Numbered from the stretch's first letter, positions 1-7,291 are shown. The stretch: DNA of 7,962 bases from Bacillota bacterium (GCA_023443285.1 JAEZVB010000148.1:1-7962); one strand, 5' to 3'. Numbers and translations are program-made. The notes: generated by a model not told the origin, from the sequence alone.

Positions 1-449
1 AGTTCAATGAGGAAAGCCAAGCCAACCACATTACCACCCAGCTGTTCGACCATTTGGACTGTGGCTTTAGTAGTTCCACCTGTTGCCAATAAATCGTCAA
101 CGATCAGAACCCGGCTTCCAGGTTCAACTGCATCTTTATGAATCTCCAAAGCATCTTTACCATATTCCAAAGAATACTCGTAGCTAATTGTTTCAGCAGG
201 CAACTTTCCTGGTTTGCGGATAGGTACAAAACCAGATCCCAGAACGTAAGCAACAGGAGCACCTACTGCAAAGCCGCGTGCTTCCGGGCCAATAACTATA
301 TCAATATTTTGATCCTTATATGGCAATGCCAACATATCGATAGAAAGCCGAAAGGCCTCTCCGTCCTTTAACAGTGTTGTAATATCTTTAAACTGAATGC
401 CCTCTTGTGGGAAATTGGGCACATTTCTGATCTTTTCCCGTAAATCCAT
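1..449 (-). CDS. apt: Adenine phosphoribosyltransferase (3' end cut by window edge)
   Basis: This enzyme converts adenine and PRPP to AMP plus pyrophosphate in cytosolic purine salvage. Reading the minus strand from the ATG at 449 gives 149 residues before the window ends. The family is usually about 170 residues, so roughly 20 C-terminal residues lie outside. Visible hallmarks are the N-terminal MDLREKIRNVPNFPQEGI, the segment GPEARGF (residues 54-60), the flexible-loop region RKPGKLPAETISYEYSLEYG (78-97), and the PRPP-binding motif VLIVDDLLATGGTT (114-127) with its acidic pair. A strong ribosome binding site, AGAGGAGGT, sits just upstream of the ATG. The gene starts 20 bases after the recJ stop, so it is almost certainly co-transcribed with recJ. 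The frame is intact and nothing looks unusual. Identification is very secure. Confidence 0.96.
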   Translation of the reverse strand, partial: MDLREKIRNVPNFPQEGIQFKDITTLLKDGEAFRLSIDMLALPYKDQNIDIVIGPEARGFAVGAPVAYVLGSGFVPIRKPGKLPAETISYEYSLEYGKDALEIHKDAVEPGSRVLIVDDLLATGGTTKATVQMVEQLGGNVVGLAFLIE

Positions 450-469
450 AATGAACCTCCTCTGATTAA

Positions 470-2518
470 CTACTGATTCAAGTATTCTTCACGCATTACA
501 ATACTTTCCCGAAAAGTAGGTGAGTCTGTTAGATCAAGCTTAGTACGGGGGGCGGGATTAAGCTGAACCGTAATGCCGCCGCCGGGCTCGGTTGTCTCTT
601 TGGTTATTAGCTGTAATTCGCCTAAAATGGTTAATGCCATATCAAGAACTTTGTTTGGTAAAACAGTATTATAGTTACTCAAAATTTTATCTTTGATAGT
701 TTGTACGGATATATGGTTTTGCCCCAATTTATTGTATTCTTTTAGGGTTAAATACACTTGAGCAATACAATTGCGGTCTGGTGCAATTGTATTCAGAGCT
801 ATTTGGGTCTGGATATCAGGTGATTGTCGTACATCGTGAGCTGTCAATTGTAAGTTCTTTTGTCCCTGCCACTCATTATATTTTGGAACAAATACTAAAT
901 CTATGGTTTTTTCACAGGTAAGGCTTGAAGACAACTCTGCCATGTTCCAAGCAATTACATCCTTAACTGTGGCATTTTTCAATTTGAGTTTCAAATGACG
1001 ACTTTGCTGTCCTATAAGCCGCTTTTCTCTCAGCTCAACATTATGACAGGCGAACACGGGGCTGGGATTTCCAAACCCGTAGGGTTCAAGACAAGACAAT
1101 TGTTCAATAAATGAAGCATTAATTTCTTCTAACGGCAATATAGCGTCAATGTTAAGGACAGGCACATAATCAGTTGCTGATAGTGTTTCGGCAGCAAGAG
1201 AATGTAAGCGCTCACGTAGTAGCTGTATATTTTTCTGCTCCAATGACAGGCCGGCCGCTTGGCGATGACCCCCAAATTGCATTAATAGATCAGAACAACG
1301 AGTTAAAGCAGCATACATATCAAATGCAGGTATGCTGCGACAAGAACCTTTGCCTACCCCATCGCGTATGCTAATCATGATTACCGGCTTATAGTATTTT
1401 TCTACTAACCGAGAAGCTACGATACCAATTACACCAGAATGCCAGTCTTCTCCAGCTAGTACCAATACATTAGCTGTATTTAGATCTATCGATTCCAATT
1501 GTTCTTCAGCCTTAGCTAATATTATCTTTTCAATATTTTGACGGGCTACGTTTTCTTTATCTAGCAGTTGGGCTAGTTCATATGCATGATCATAATTGTT
1601 TGTAATCAAAAGGTCTACTCCGGCAGTCGCCTGACTGACACGTCCAACTGCATTGAGACGCGGGGCAATGACAAACCCAATAGTGCCGCTATCTATATCT
1701 TTATCAGCTAAACCACATACTTCAAGCAATGCTCTTATCCCTAGGTTATCCGTAGTACGCAACTGCTTTAGTCCAAGCTTTACTAATACCCTGTTTTCTC
1801 CGGTAAGTGGTACGATATCAGCAACTGTGCCGATAGCTACAATATCAAGATAATCAAAAAAATTATTTTCTACCCCATTATAATATTGCCATAACGCTTG
1901 ACATAACTTAAAGGCAACACCAACCCCGGCCAAATTTTTTTCTGGGTATAAACAACCTGGTTGTTTGGGATTGATTATAGCCAAAGCCAAGGGTAGTTCA
2001 GGGGGGGGTTGATGGTGATCAGTTATAATAATATCAACCTGTCCACCGACAGCGGCGATTTCCGTTACAGCACTAATGCCACAGTCAACGGTAATAATCA
2101 GCTTTGTTTTAGAATTAATTAGGTTATGTAACGCTGCAGGATTTAGTCCATACCCTTCGTTTTGTCTGTCAGGGATATAAAAATCAACAGTAGCGCCAAG
2201 ACGAGTTAAAGTCTTATAAAGAGTGGCACAGGCAGTAATTCCATCAACGTCATAATCACCATAGATGGTGATTTTTTCTTGGGAAGAAATTGCTTGGGTA
2301 ATTCGCTTAACAGCAGCTTCCATTCCTTTTAGGACATACGGATCTGTAAAATTTTCAGCACCGGCATATAAAAATTCAGATGCGGTTTGCTCGTCAATAA
2401 CACCGCGATTTATCAGTGTTTGTGTAATATACTCTGATATGTTAAGCTTCTGGCTGAGCTCTTTTGCCAATTGATGTCTGGTTGGAAACAGGTTCCACTT
2501 TTTTTTTGGCCTAGCCAT
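470..2518 (-). CDS. recJ: Single-stranded-DNA-specific 5'-3' exonuclease RecJ
   Basis: RecJ degrades single-stranded DNA 5' to 3' in RecF-pathway recombination, mismatch repair and base-excision repair in the cytosol. From the ATG at 2518 it is 682 residues. The DHH catalytic core is intact: DYDVDG (88-93), the aspartate of TVDCGIS (D145), TDHH (166-169) and GTVADIVPL (D234). The DHHA1 domain shows GEDWHSGVIGIVASRL (356-371) and GGHRQAAG (416-423). An OB-fold region follows, with LEPYGFGNP (477-485). The last ~100 residues form an extra C-terminal domain as in other Firmicutes RecJ proteins, making it longer than the ~577-residue E. coli enzyme. The frame is open 12 codons further upstream, but those codons contain the GGAGGT ribosome binding site, so I start at MARPKKKWN. 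The spacing from GGAGGT to this ATG is unusually long (14 bases). It has its own promoter region and is followed closely by apt. Confidence 0.96.
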   Translation of the reverse strand: MARPKKKWNLFPTRHQLAKELSQKLNISEYITQTLINRGVIDEQTASEFLYAGAENFTDPYVLKGMEAAVKRITQAISSQEKITIYGDYDVDGITACATLYKTLTRLGATVDFYIPDRQNEGYGLNPAALHNLINSKTKLIITVDCGISAVTEIAAVGGQVDIIITDHHQPPPELPLALAIINPKQPGCLYPEKNLAGVGVAFKLCQALWQYYNGVENNFFDYLDIVAIGTVADIVPLTGENRVLVKLGLKQLRTTDNLGIRALLEVCGLADKDIDSGTIGFVIAPRLNAVGRVSQATAGVDLLITNNYDHAYELAQLLDKENVARQNIEKIILAKAEEQLESIDLNTANVLVLAGEDWHSGVIGIVASRLVEKYYKPVIMISIRDGVGKGSCRSIPAFDMYAALTRCSDLLMQFGGHRQAAGLSLEQKNIQLLRERLHSLAAETLSATDYVPVLNIDAILPLEEINASFIEQLSCLEPYGFGNPSPVFACHNVELREKRLIGQQSRHLKLKLKNATVKDVIAWNMAELSSSLTCEKTIDLVFVPKYNEWQGQKNLQLTAHDVRQSPDIQTQIALNTIAPDRNCIAQVYLTLKEYNKLGQNHISVQTIKDKILSNYNTVLPNKVLDMALTILGELQLITKETTEPGGGITVQLNPAPRTKLDLTDSPTFRESIVMREEYLNQ

Positions 2519-2559
2519 AATAACGTTTATAGACCTCCACAACATGTATAGCATGTACC

Positions 2560-2604
2560 GTGTAATATAAAGTTTACATACTGGATGAAAACTTTATATT
2601 GCAC
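2560..2604. repeat. Near-perfect inverted repeat at the recJ transcript start
   Basis: The arms AATATAAAGTTT (2564-2575) and AAACTTTATATT (2589-2600) are perfect 12-base reverse complements separated by 13 bases. Beyond one mismatch the match resumes for three more bases (GTG/CAC), giving 15 of 16 matched positions across 2560-2604. The outer ends contain GTGTAATAT (2560-2568) and its near-inverse ATATTGCAC (2596-2604). A third copy, GTGTAATAT (2624-2632), lies in the spacer of the predicted recJ promoter. The element begins where transcription is predicted to start. It could be a repressor operator or a 5'-end mRNA hairpin. There is no T-run after it on the minus strand, so it is not a normal terminator. 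The structure is seen directly; its function is inferred. Confidence 0.7.
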
Positions 2605-2610
2605 ATGATA

Positions 2611-2639
2611 ATTGTAGTATACAGTGTAATATTTTGCAA
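2611..2639 (-). promoter_or_regulatory. Predicted sigma-A-type promoter for recJ-apt
   Basis: On the minus strand TTGCAA (2639-2634) is followed after exactly 17 bases by TACAAT (2616-2611). The -10 matches TATAAT at five of six positions and the -35 matches TTGACA at four of six. Transcription would start near 2604, about 85 bases before the recJ ATG, right at the large inverted repeat. A promoter is expected here because a terminator lies upstream at 2761-2786. Prediction only. Confidence 0.6.
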
Positions 2640-2760
2640 CTTACGGGTTTATCGTAGGTTTTGGTGTCACGATATTCCAAGGTATATATATGCATTACTA
2701 TTCTCGTAAAAAGCCCAATATTCCTTTAATATTGCAGTATGTAAAATAAAACTTGCAATT

Positions 2761-2786
2761 AAAAACAAAAACAGGCATAAGGCCTG
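2761..2786 (-). terminator. Intrinsic terminator after the DUF456-like gene
   Basis: On the minus strand CAGGC (2786-2782) pairs with GCCTG (2776-2772) around a five-base loop. It is followed directly by an 11-base run of ten T residues broken by a single G (2771-2761). The stem is short but fully GC-rich and sits about 15 bases past the stop codon of the upstream gene. It would end the transporter/DUF456 transcript and separate it from recJ. Confidence 0.75.
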
Positions 2787-2801
2787 CTAATATTTAAACA
2801 C

Positions 2802-3269
2802 TCACATAAATATGTACAGATGTATAATGACAATCATTGCACAGCCACAAACGAATCTAATGCCAGCTACTCCAGCTAGGCGAAGCAGAACCTGGGAAAT
2901 AGTATCACTACGTGGTATAAGTGTTTTGCCAGCAACTAATTGCCATAATATAAAGCCCATAATCGATCCTAACAGTGCAGTAAATGCCAACATACCAGCA
3001 AAATGACACACAACACTATTTACGCTAAACTCACGGGAAATTGAACAATTGTCAGTCAAAGATATTCGTAATCTTCTCCCGCCTAGTTCGCATATAACGG
3101 AAATCAATAATAGTGAGTAAATTGTTCCAGGAAGGAAGGTCACGAAATTAGTAGATATACCATATATAGCGGCGCCGATTAGTATAAGCAGTGTTCCAGG
3201 TAGTTTTACCGAGAGTGTACCCAAGAGTCCTACCATCATAATGAAGGTTGCTATAAATTCGACCCACAA
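2802..3269 (-). CDS. Small DUF456-like integral membrane protein
   Basis: This is a 155-residue, very hydrophobic protein of unknown function. The N-terminal part, with VGLLGTLSVKLPGTLLILIG (13-32), resembles the DUF456 pattern of a glycine-rich helix followed by LPGTPLILLG. Roughly four membrane segments are likely (about 5-38, as one or two helices, then 45-61, 88-113 and 128-153), with a basic, polar stretch near GGRRLRISLTDN (63-74) between them. The start is a TTG at 3269, supported by GGGGG (3283-3279) nine bases upstream; no upstream ATG is available. It begins 41 bases after the transporter stop and ends just before a terminator, so the two probably form one transcript. It has five cysteines (C60, C75, C88, C141, C143), notable for so small a protein. 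The DUF456 assignment is from remembered pattern, not a search. Confidence 0.72.
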   Translation of the reverse strand: MWVEFIATFIMMVGLLGTLSVKLPGTLLILIGAAIYGISTNFVTFLPGTIYSLLLISVICELGGRRLRISLTDNCSISREFSVNSVVCHFAGMLAFTALLGSIMGFILWQLVAGKTLIPRSDTISQVLLRLAGVAGIRFVCGCAMIVIIHLYIFM

Positions 3270-3310
3270 AAGGAATTACCCCCATTACCCTAAGATTACC
3301 GTTACTATCG

Positions 3311-4345
3311 TTAGTGTAACTTTTTTCCTCCTTGTTTATGTAGGGAGTAAGCTACCAATGTGATGAAAGCAATCATGAGCAAACCGGTTGCACTCATGAT
3401 CAACAGAATTAAATCCAGACTGATAAGACTACCACCCCATACTATTAATCCTGCCAAGGGTAAAGCTATTTTAAAATGTAAATTTGTAATTGTACTGAGT
3501 TGTTTAGCGTTCACTAGCATAGCTGGTACCATTGTATTGAGTAATATGCATACCAATATACTGTTAAAACTAACAGCCAGCCAGGAACTAAAAATCTGAT
3601 TAGCGACCGTCGACAAAGGCATAAATCCATAGCCACCACCTAATAAGGCTATATGGGCCAATAGGAGCGTAAAAAGACCTTCAAAAATTTTTGCCAGTAC
3701 CGCTAAATAAACTCCCGTATAATTTTTGTGAGAAAAATATGTTCCTGTCTCTACTATCAGTATCGAACGCATACCTCCTGCGTTATAGCCAATAAGTGCT
3801 ATTACTAATGGCCAACTGATATAATCAATTGTTAGTAAATGGCTAAAAGATACAGAGGTATTAGTGTCAATTAACAGAGTCAGCATAATACCGATTGTTG
3901 GAATAAGCAAAAGTGCTACATAGTTCGAAATTCGTAGTAGTTCCTGCCCAAAATCGGCAGCTAATAAACAGCATACAGCAATGTAAATTGGAATAGCCCA
4001 TATGGATGGTATGCCTGTTAGATTTTGTATCAATTGGCCGGCAAAATAACCTCCGGTTAATGCACTAGCTGGTAATGATACGGCTAATACTGCTAGCGCC
4101 AGCAATATTTTTCCACGTAAGCCAAATAGCTGCTTGACTACTGCCGTCAGTTCATGTCTGCTTTTTACGCCTATCCAGGCTGACATGCCGGCAACTATAG
4201 AGCCGAATACCATATAAGCAAAGAACACTGTAGAATAAATACCATTCCCTAATAATAAAGCCATGGCTGGAACAACAGCTATATTATCGCCTGCGATATG
4301 TACAATGGCCAGCGATAACGCCGGCAGTATAACTCCCATATGCAT
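3311..4345 (-). CDS. Polytopic membrane protein, LeuT/APC-fold transporter-like (YkvI-like?)
   Basis: From the ATG at 4345 this is a 344-residue protein with about ten hydrophobic segments, almost all membrane-embedded, and a basic tail ending HKQGGKKLH. I cannot name a substrate. The length, a short N-terminus running into helix 1, and a helix broken by GYNAGG (187-191 region) in mid-protein suggest the LeuT/APC superfamily, possibly the uncharacterised YkvI group. This is an inference from the overall pattern. The frame is open to a TTG at 4411, but that codon lies in the loop of the secF terminator, so the true start must be downstream. ATG 4345 and ATG 4339 are both possible; AGGGGG (4353-4348) is eight bases from the 4339 ATG, which favours it by spacing. 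The gene is followed 41 bases later by the DUF456-like gene. No convincing promoter is visible between the terminator and the start. Confidence 0.7.
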   Translation of the reverse strand: MHMGVILPALSLAIVHIAGDNIAVVPAMALLLGNGIYSTVFFAYMVFGSIVAGMSAWIGVKSRHELTAVVKQLFGLRGKILLALAVLAVSLPASALTGGYFAGQLIQNLTGIPSIWAIPIYIAVCCLLAADFGQELLRISNYVALLLIPTIGIMLTLLIDTNTSVSFSHLLTIDYISWPLVIALIGYNAGGMRSILIVETGTYFSHKNYTGVYLAVLAKIFEGLFTLLLAHIALLGGGYGFMPLSTVANQIFSSWLAVSFNSILVCILLNTMVPAMLVNAKQLSTITNLHFKIALPLAGLIVWGGSLISLDLILLIMSATGLLMIAFITLVAYSLHKQGGKKLH

Positions 4346-4394
4346 CGCCCCCTGCCTGCTTATATGATATTGCAGGAGAGTCTTACCTGTGCGT

Positions 4395-4424
4395 AAAAAA
4401 GCCTGAAGCAAATTGCTTCAGGCT
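4395..4424 (-). terminator. Strong intrinsic terminator after secF
   Basis: On the minus strand AGCCTGAAGC (4424-4415) and GCTTCAGGCT (4409-4400) form a perfect 10-base stem with an AATTT loop. The last stem base begins a run of T residues continuing to 4395. It starts 6 bases past the secF stop. This should end the HD-secD-secF transcript. It is a one-direction terminator, since no T-run follows on the plus strand. Confidence 0.92.
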
Positions 4425-4430
4425 AAAAAG

Positions 4431-5339
4431 TTAATTTGTTCCTTTTATGCGTTGTTCTGTACGGCGTTTTTCATCATATTCCCGCCAAGTTACCCAGATT
4501 TGACTGGCATTGAATATGGAAGAATAAGCACCACTAGCAAAACCAATTAATAACGCCAGCGAGAAGTTTTTAGTTGTCTCGCCGCCAAAAACATAAAGGG
4601 CAGCGGTTGCAAAGACTACAGTTAGAACCGTGTAAATCGAACGAGTCATGGTTTGCCATATACTGCGGTTAACAAGTTCGGCCAGACCATCGCTTTTCCT
4701 ATATGTTTTGAGGTTTTCTCTGATCCGGTCAAAAATAACAATAGTATCGTTAATCGAATAACCGACAATTGTCAATAGAGCAGCAACAAAAGTAGCATCA
4801 ATTTCTTTTTGCAAAATAGAAAACACACCGAGAACGATAAAGATATCATGTACAAGAGCCGCAATAGCGGCAAATGCAAATCTATATTCGAATCGGTAGC
4901 TGATATAGACAATCATCAGTACCCAGGATACTATAAGCGCCAGAATAGCATTTAATGTTAATTCTGAGCCAATTACGGCACCGACTTTTTCAATTCTCAG
5001 AACTTCAAAAGTGCCCAGTTTTGTTTGCAAACCACTAAGTACTGTGCGACGTTCGTCTTCATTAAGTACGTGTGTCCGAATAAATACATTATTTGCCTTA
5101 GTTTCCTGACCAGTTAAAGATAATTGGATGGTACTGCCTTCTAATTGATATTCTTTAAGTACATCCCGTATCTCGCCCACCGCTACCGGCTGAGCAAACT
5201 TGAGATCAAGCAAAGTACCGCCGGTAAAATCAATACCTAAGTTAAAACCTTGTGTGGCCATTGATATTAATCCGGGGAGCAGGATAAGAGTAGAGAGTAG
5301 AAACCACCAATAACGTTTACCAACAATATCAAATTTCAT
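4431..5339 (-). CDS. secF: Protein translocase subunit SecF
   Basis: SecF pairs with SecD in the inner membrane and uses the proton gradient to help SecYEG finish protein export. The 302-residue product has the expected layout. Helix 1 (about 11-29) is followed by GIDFTGG (35-41), then an extracytoplasmic domain to about 120. VGAVIGSEL (119-127) leads into five more helices. Conserved membrane motifs include GYSINDTIVIFDRIREN (193-209), with an aspartate and arginines of the kind implicated in proton coupling, QTMTRSIYT (229-237) and SGAYSSIFNAS (269-279). The start is the ATG at 5339, six bases after GGGGGGAG. The frame is open further upstream, but that part overlaps the secD end and lacks a binding site. 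The gap to secD is only 13 bases, so translation is likely coupled. A strong terminator follows. Confidence 0.97.
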   Translation of the reverse strand: MKFDIVGKRYWWFLLSTLILLPGLISMATQGFNLGIDFTGGTLLDLKFAQPVAVGEIRDVLKEYQLEGSTIQLSLTGQETKANNVFIRTHVLNEDERRTVLSGLQTKLGTFEVLRIEKVGAVIGSELTLNAILALIVSWVLMIVYISYRFEYRFAFAAIAALVHDIFIVLGVFSILQKEIDATFVAALLTIVGYSINDTIVIFDRIRENLKTYRKSDGLAELVNRSIWQTMTRSIYTVLTVVFATAALYVFGGETTKNFSLALLIGFASGAYSSIFNASQIWVTWREYDEKRRTEQRIKGTN

Positions 5340-5352
5340 GTTTTTCTCCCCC

Positions 5353-6558
5353 CTATGCCCCGTACAACTTGCTATTTTTGATAACATTGGAATGAATCAG
5401 CATTCTAAGCACATAGCGCGTAATTGTTATGGCGGTAACCATACTTATAATTATTCCCAATGCTAATGTAATAGCGAAGCCTTTAACAGTACCTGTTCCC
5501 AGGAAAAACAGCACAGCTGCGGCAATCAAGGTGGTTATATTGGAATCCCAGATAGTAGCAAAAGCCCGGCTAAATCCGGCATCCATCGCAGCGCGCAGTG
5601 TTTTGCCGTTGCGGTATTCTTCTTTAAAGCGTTCAAAGATAAGCACATTGGCATCAACCGCCATGCCCATTGACAGAATAATACCGGCAATACCCGGCAA
5701 GGTTAAGGTAGCGTTAAGCATTTTTAAGCTAAGTAATAACAGTAATACAAATAAAATCAAAGTGACATTTGCGACTATACCGGAAACCCGGTAAAAAAGC
5801 AGCATAAAGATAACAATGGCAGCAATGCCAATCACAAATGCCTGCATACTTTTGGCTTTAGAATCTTCTCCCAATGACGGTCCAACAGTTCTGGTTTCCA
5901 AAATATCGACTTTGACAGGCAAAGCACCTGACCTTAGGAGGATTGCCAGTCGCTCGGCTTCTTCAATAGAACGGTTGCCTGAGATGACTGCTTTACCGCT
6001 AGGAATAGGTTCGTTGACTACCGGATTTGTTAATATTTGTTTATCTAAGAGAATGGCAATATGTTTGCCAACACTCCTAGCAGTTAAATCGGCAAACTTT
6101 TTGGTACCTTCAGATGTGAATTCGATGGCTACCAGTTTTTGACCACCCTGGTCAATTTGTGCTCTGGCGTCTTTTAAATCCTTACCGGTCAAAACTATGT
6201 TGCCGCTTTCATCCTGGAACTCCATTAATGCTGTTCTACCAAGCATCTCAATGGCTTTTTCCGGGTCTTTTACACCAGGAAGTTCAACAATAATCCGGCG
6301 TTCTCCTTGGCGTTGGACTATTGGTTCGGTAAGCCCCAGTTCATTAATGCGGCGTTCAAGGATACTAACTACTCGCAGCATGGCATCGTCATCTACTTTA
6401 GTATCAGAAGTATCGGAAGCCTCTAAAACAACATGGGTTCCACCCTGTAAATCAAGTCCCTGTTTAATTGATAAAGCCAGTGGCTTCATATAAAAGCCAG
6501 CGACTGCAAGAATTGCAAAAACAACCACCAAAAATTTGGTGAAATTTCCCCACCTCAA
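5353..6558 (-). CDS. secD: Protein translocase subunit SecD
   Basis: SecD is the larger partner of SecF in the accessory translocase complex. From the TTG at 6558 it is 401 residues, typical of stand-alone Firmicutes SecD. An N-terminal helix (about 6-24) is followed by GLDLQGGTHVVLE (34-46), a large extracytoplasmic region (about 50-220) with RSGALPV (209-215) and VGPSLG (225-230), and a C-terminal membrane domain of five helices. The membrane domain contains GMAVDANVLIFERFKEE (298-314), whose aspartate corresponds to the proton-pathway residue of known SecDF proteins. The frame also offers a TTG at 6573 (406 residues), but GGGGGAC lies inside that extension and is ideally spaced for the TTG at 6558. 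It starts about 45 bases after the HD gene and is followed 13 bases later by secF. Confidence 0.96.
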   Translation of the reverse strand: MRWGNFTKFLVVVFAILAVAGFYMKPLALSIKQGLDLQGGTHVVLEASDTSDTKVDDDAMLRVVSILERRINELGLTEPIVQRQGERRIIVELPGVKDPEKAIEMLGRTALMEFQDESGNIVLTGKDLKDARAQIDQGGQKLVAIEFTSEGTKKFADLTARSVGKHIAILLDKQILTNPVVNEPIPSGKAVISGNRSIEEAERLAILLRSGALPVKVDILETRTVGPSLGEDSKAKSMQAFVIGIAAIVIFMLLFYRVSGIVANVTLILFVLLLLLSLKMLNATLTLPGIAGIILSMGMAVDANVLIFERFKEEYRNGKTLRAAMDAGFSRAFATIWDSNITTLIAAAVLFFLGTGTVKGFAITLALGIIISMVTAITITRYVLRMLIHSNVIKNSKLYGA

Positions 6559-6596
6559 GAATTTGTCCCCCAATCTTGAATAATATAAAATTTATC

Positions 6597-6622
6597 GATT
6601 ATGACTACAATAAGTCATAATC
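6597..6622. repeat. Perfect inverted repeat over the HD gene stop codon
   Basis: GATTATGACT (6597-6606) and AGTCATAATC (6613-6622) are exact 10-base reverse complements with a 6-base loop; the TAG stop of the HD gene is read across the loop and stem. It lies 38 bases upstream of the secD start. On the minus strand it is followed by GATAAATTTTAT, which is not a clean T-run, so it is at best a weak terminator. It could be an RNA hairpin that tunes expression between the two genes. Confidence 0.6.
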
Positions 6623-7291
6623 ATTAATTACCAACTTAAATTGACAATCTAAGAACTCGGCAGCACGCCGGCACATGACCATACGGAGTAAAAATATTTC
6701 AAAGTACTCCATCACAGGACAAATTGTTGTGTCAATTTTAACAGCAAGCGTAACTTTACGAGACGATTTGTCAATCAATAGTTTACTGCTTTCGGCAGCA
6801 TAGTTTACCCTGTCATGGATTTCAAATTTGGCAAAGTCACGATTCGTAACTCTTGCCCGGTGCACATCTGATTTATCAGCCAGTATGAGAGCGGCCGCCA
6901 CATGATTAACCGCGTTGCCCCGTTCTTCCTCATGATTGCCAATAGCTGAAATTACCAGCGCGACTTCCTCGGGTGGCATCCCCATTCGTGTTAGCATGTT
7001 AAATACCATAATTGCGCCCGAACCGCCATGATTGTATCTGTTAATCATATTAGCAATATCATGCAGATAGCCGGCTATAGCCGCAATCTCACAATCACGC
7101 GCCGAATAGTCTAATTCCTGTAAAACCTTATAGGCTAAAGCCGAGACAATTCCGGCATGTCTGAGACCATGCTCGGTAAAACCAAGGTTGCCAAGATACT
7201 GGGTACTACGCGTTAAATAAACGTTTACTTCATGATCTGCCTTAATTTGTGCAAAGGTAAGCGGGCGTTCAATAGTAGCTACTTCTGACAT
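6605..7291 (-). CDS. HD-domain metal-dependent phosphohydrolase
   Basis: This 228-residue soluble protein carries an HD-superfamily metal-binding domain, found in phosphohydrolases that act on nucleotides or related phosphoesters; its substrate is not known. The motif order is clear: GLRHAGIVS with H45, the doublet YLHDIA (H77, D78), H88 in RYNHGGSGA, H120 in GNHEEERGN, and D139 in ILADKSDVHRARVT. This H...HD...H...H...D set suggests a di-metal site. It lacks the GYP signature of cyclic-di-GMP phosphodiesterases. The C-terminal part (about 155-228) contains TTICPVMEYFEIFLLRMVMC, a cysteine- and aromatic-containing segment that looks like a conserved second region. The start ATG at 7291 has GGAGG eight bases upstream. 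It precedes secD by about 45 bases with no strong terminator between, so it is probably the first gene of a unit with secD and secF. Confidence 0.9.
   Translation of the reverse strand: MSEVATIERPLTFAQIKADHEVNVYLTRSTQYLGNLGFTEHGLRHAGIVSALAYKVLQELDYSARDCEIAAIAGYLHDIANMINRYNHGGSGAIMVFNMLTRMGMPPEEVALVISAIGNHEEERGNAVNHVAAALILADKSDVHRARVTNRDFAKFEIHDRVNYAAESSKLLIDKSSRKVTLAVKIDTTICPVMEYFEIFLLRMVMCRRAAEFLDCQFKLVINDYDLL

Noticed and set aside
138..371. Plus-strand open frame of 77 codons
   Set aside because: It lies antisense inside apt, which is unmistakable on the other strand, and its product has no recognisable pattern.
1174..2474. Plus-strand open frames of 66-69 codons opposite recJ
   Set aside because: Antisense to a complete, well-conserved recJ, with no binding sites or family patterns.
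2716..2734. Perfect 7-base inverted repeat CAATATT-CCTTT-AATATTG as a second terminator
   Set aside because: The stem is all AT except its closing pair and is followed by GGC before the T-run; a better terminator lies just upstream in transcription order. It may instead relate to the repeated AATATTGCA motif.
2812..3599. Plus-strand open frames (64 and 79 codons) opposite the two membrane-protein genes
   Set aside because: Both are contained in clear minus-strand genes and show no independent coding evidence.
5429..6493. Three plus-strand open frames (98-121 codons) opposite secD
   Set aside because: They are antisense shadows of secD; the low-complexity serine/alanine/isoleucine products mirror the codons of the membrane protein on the other strand.
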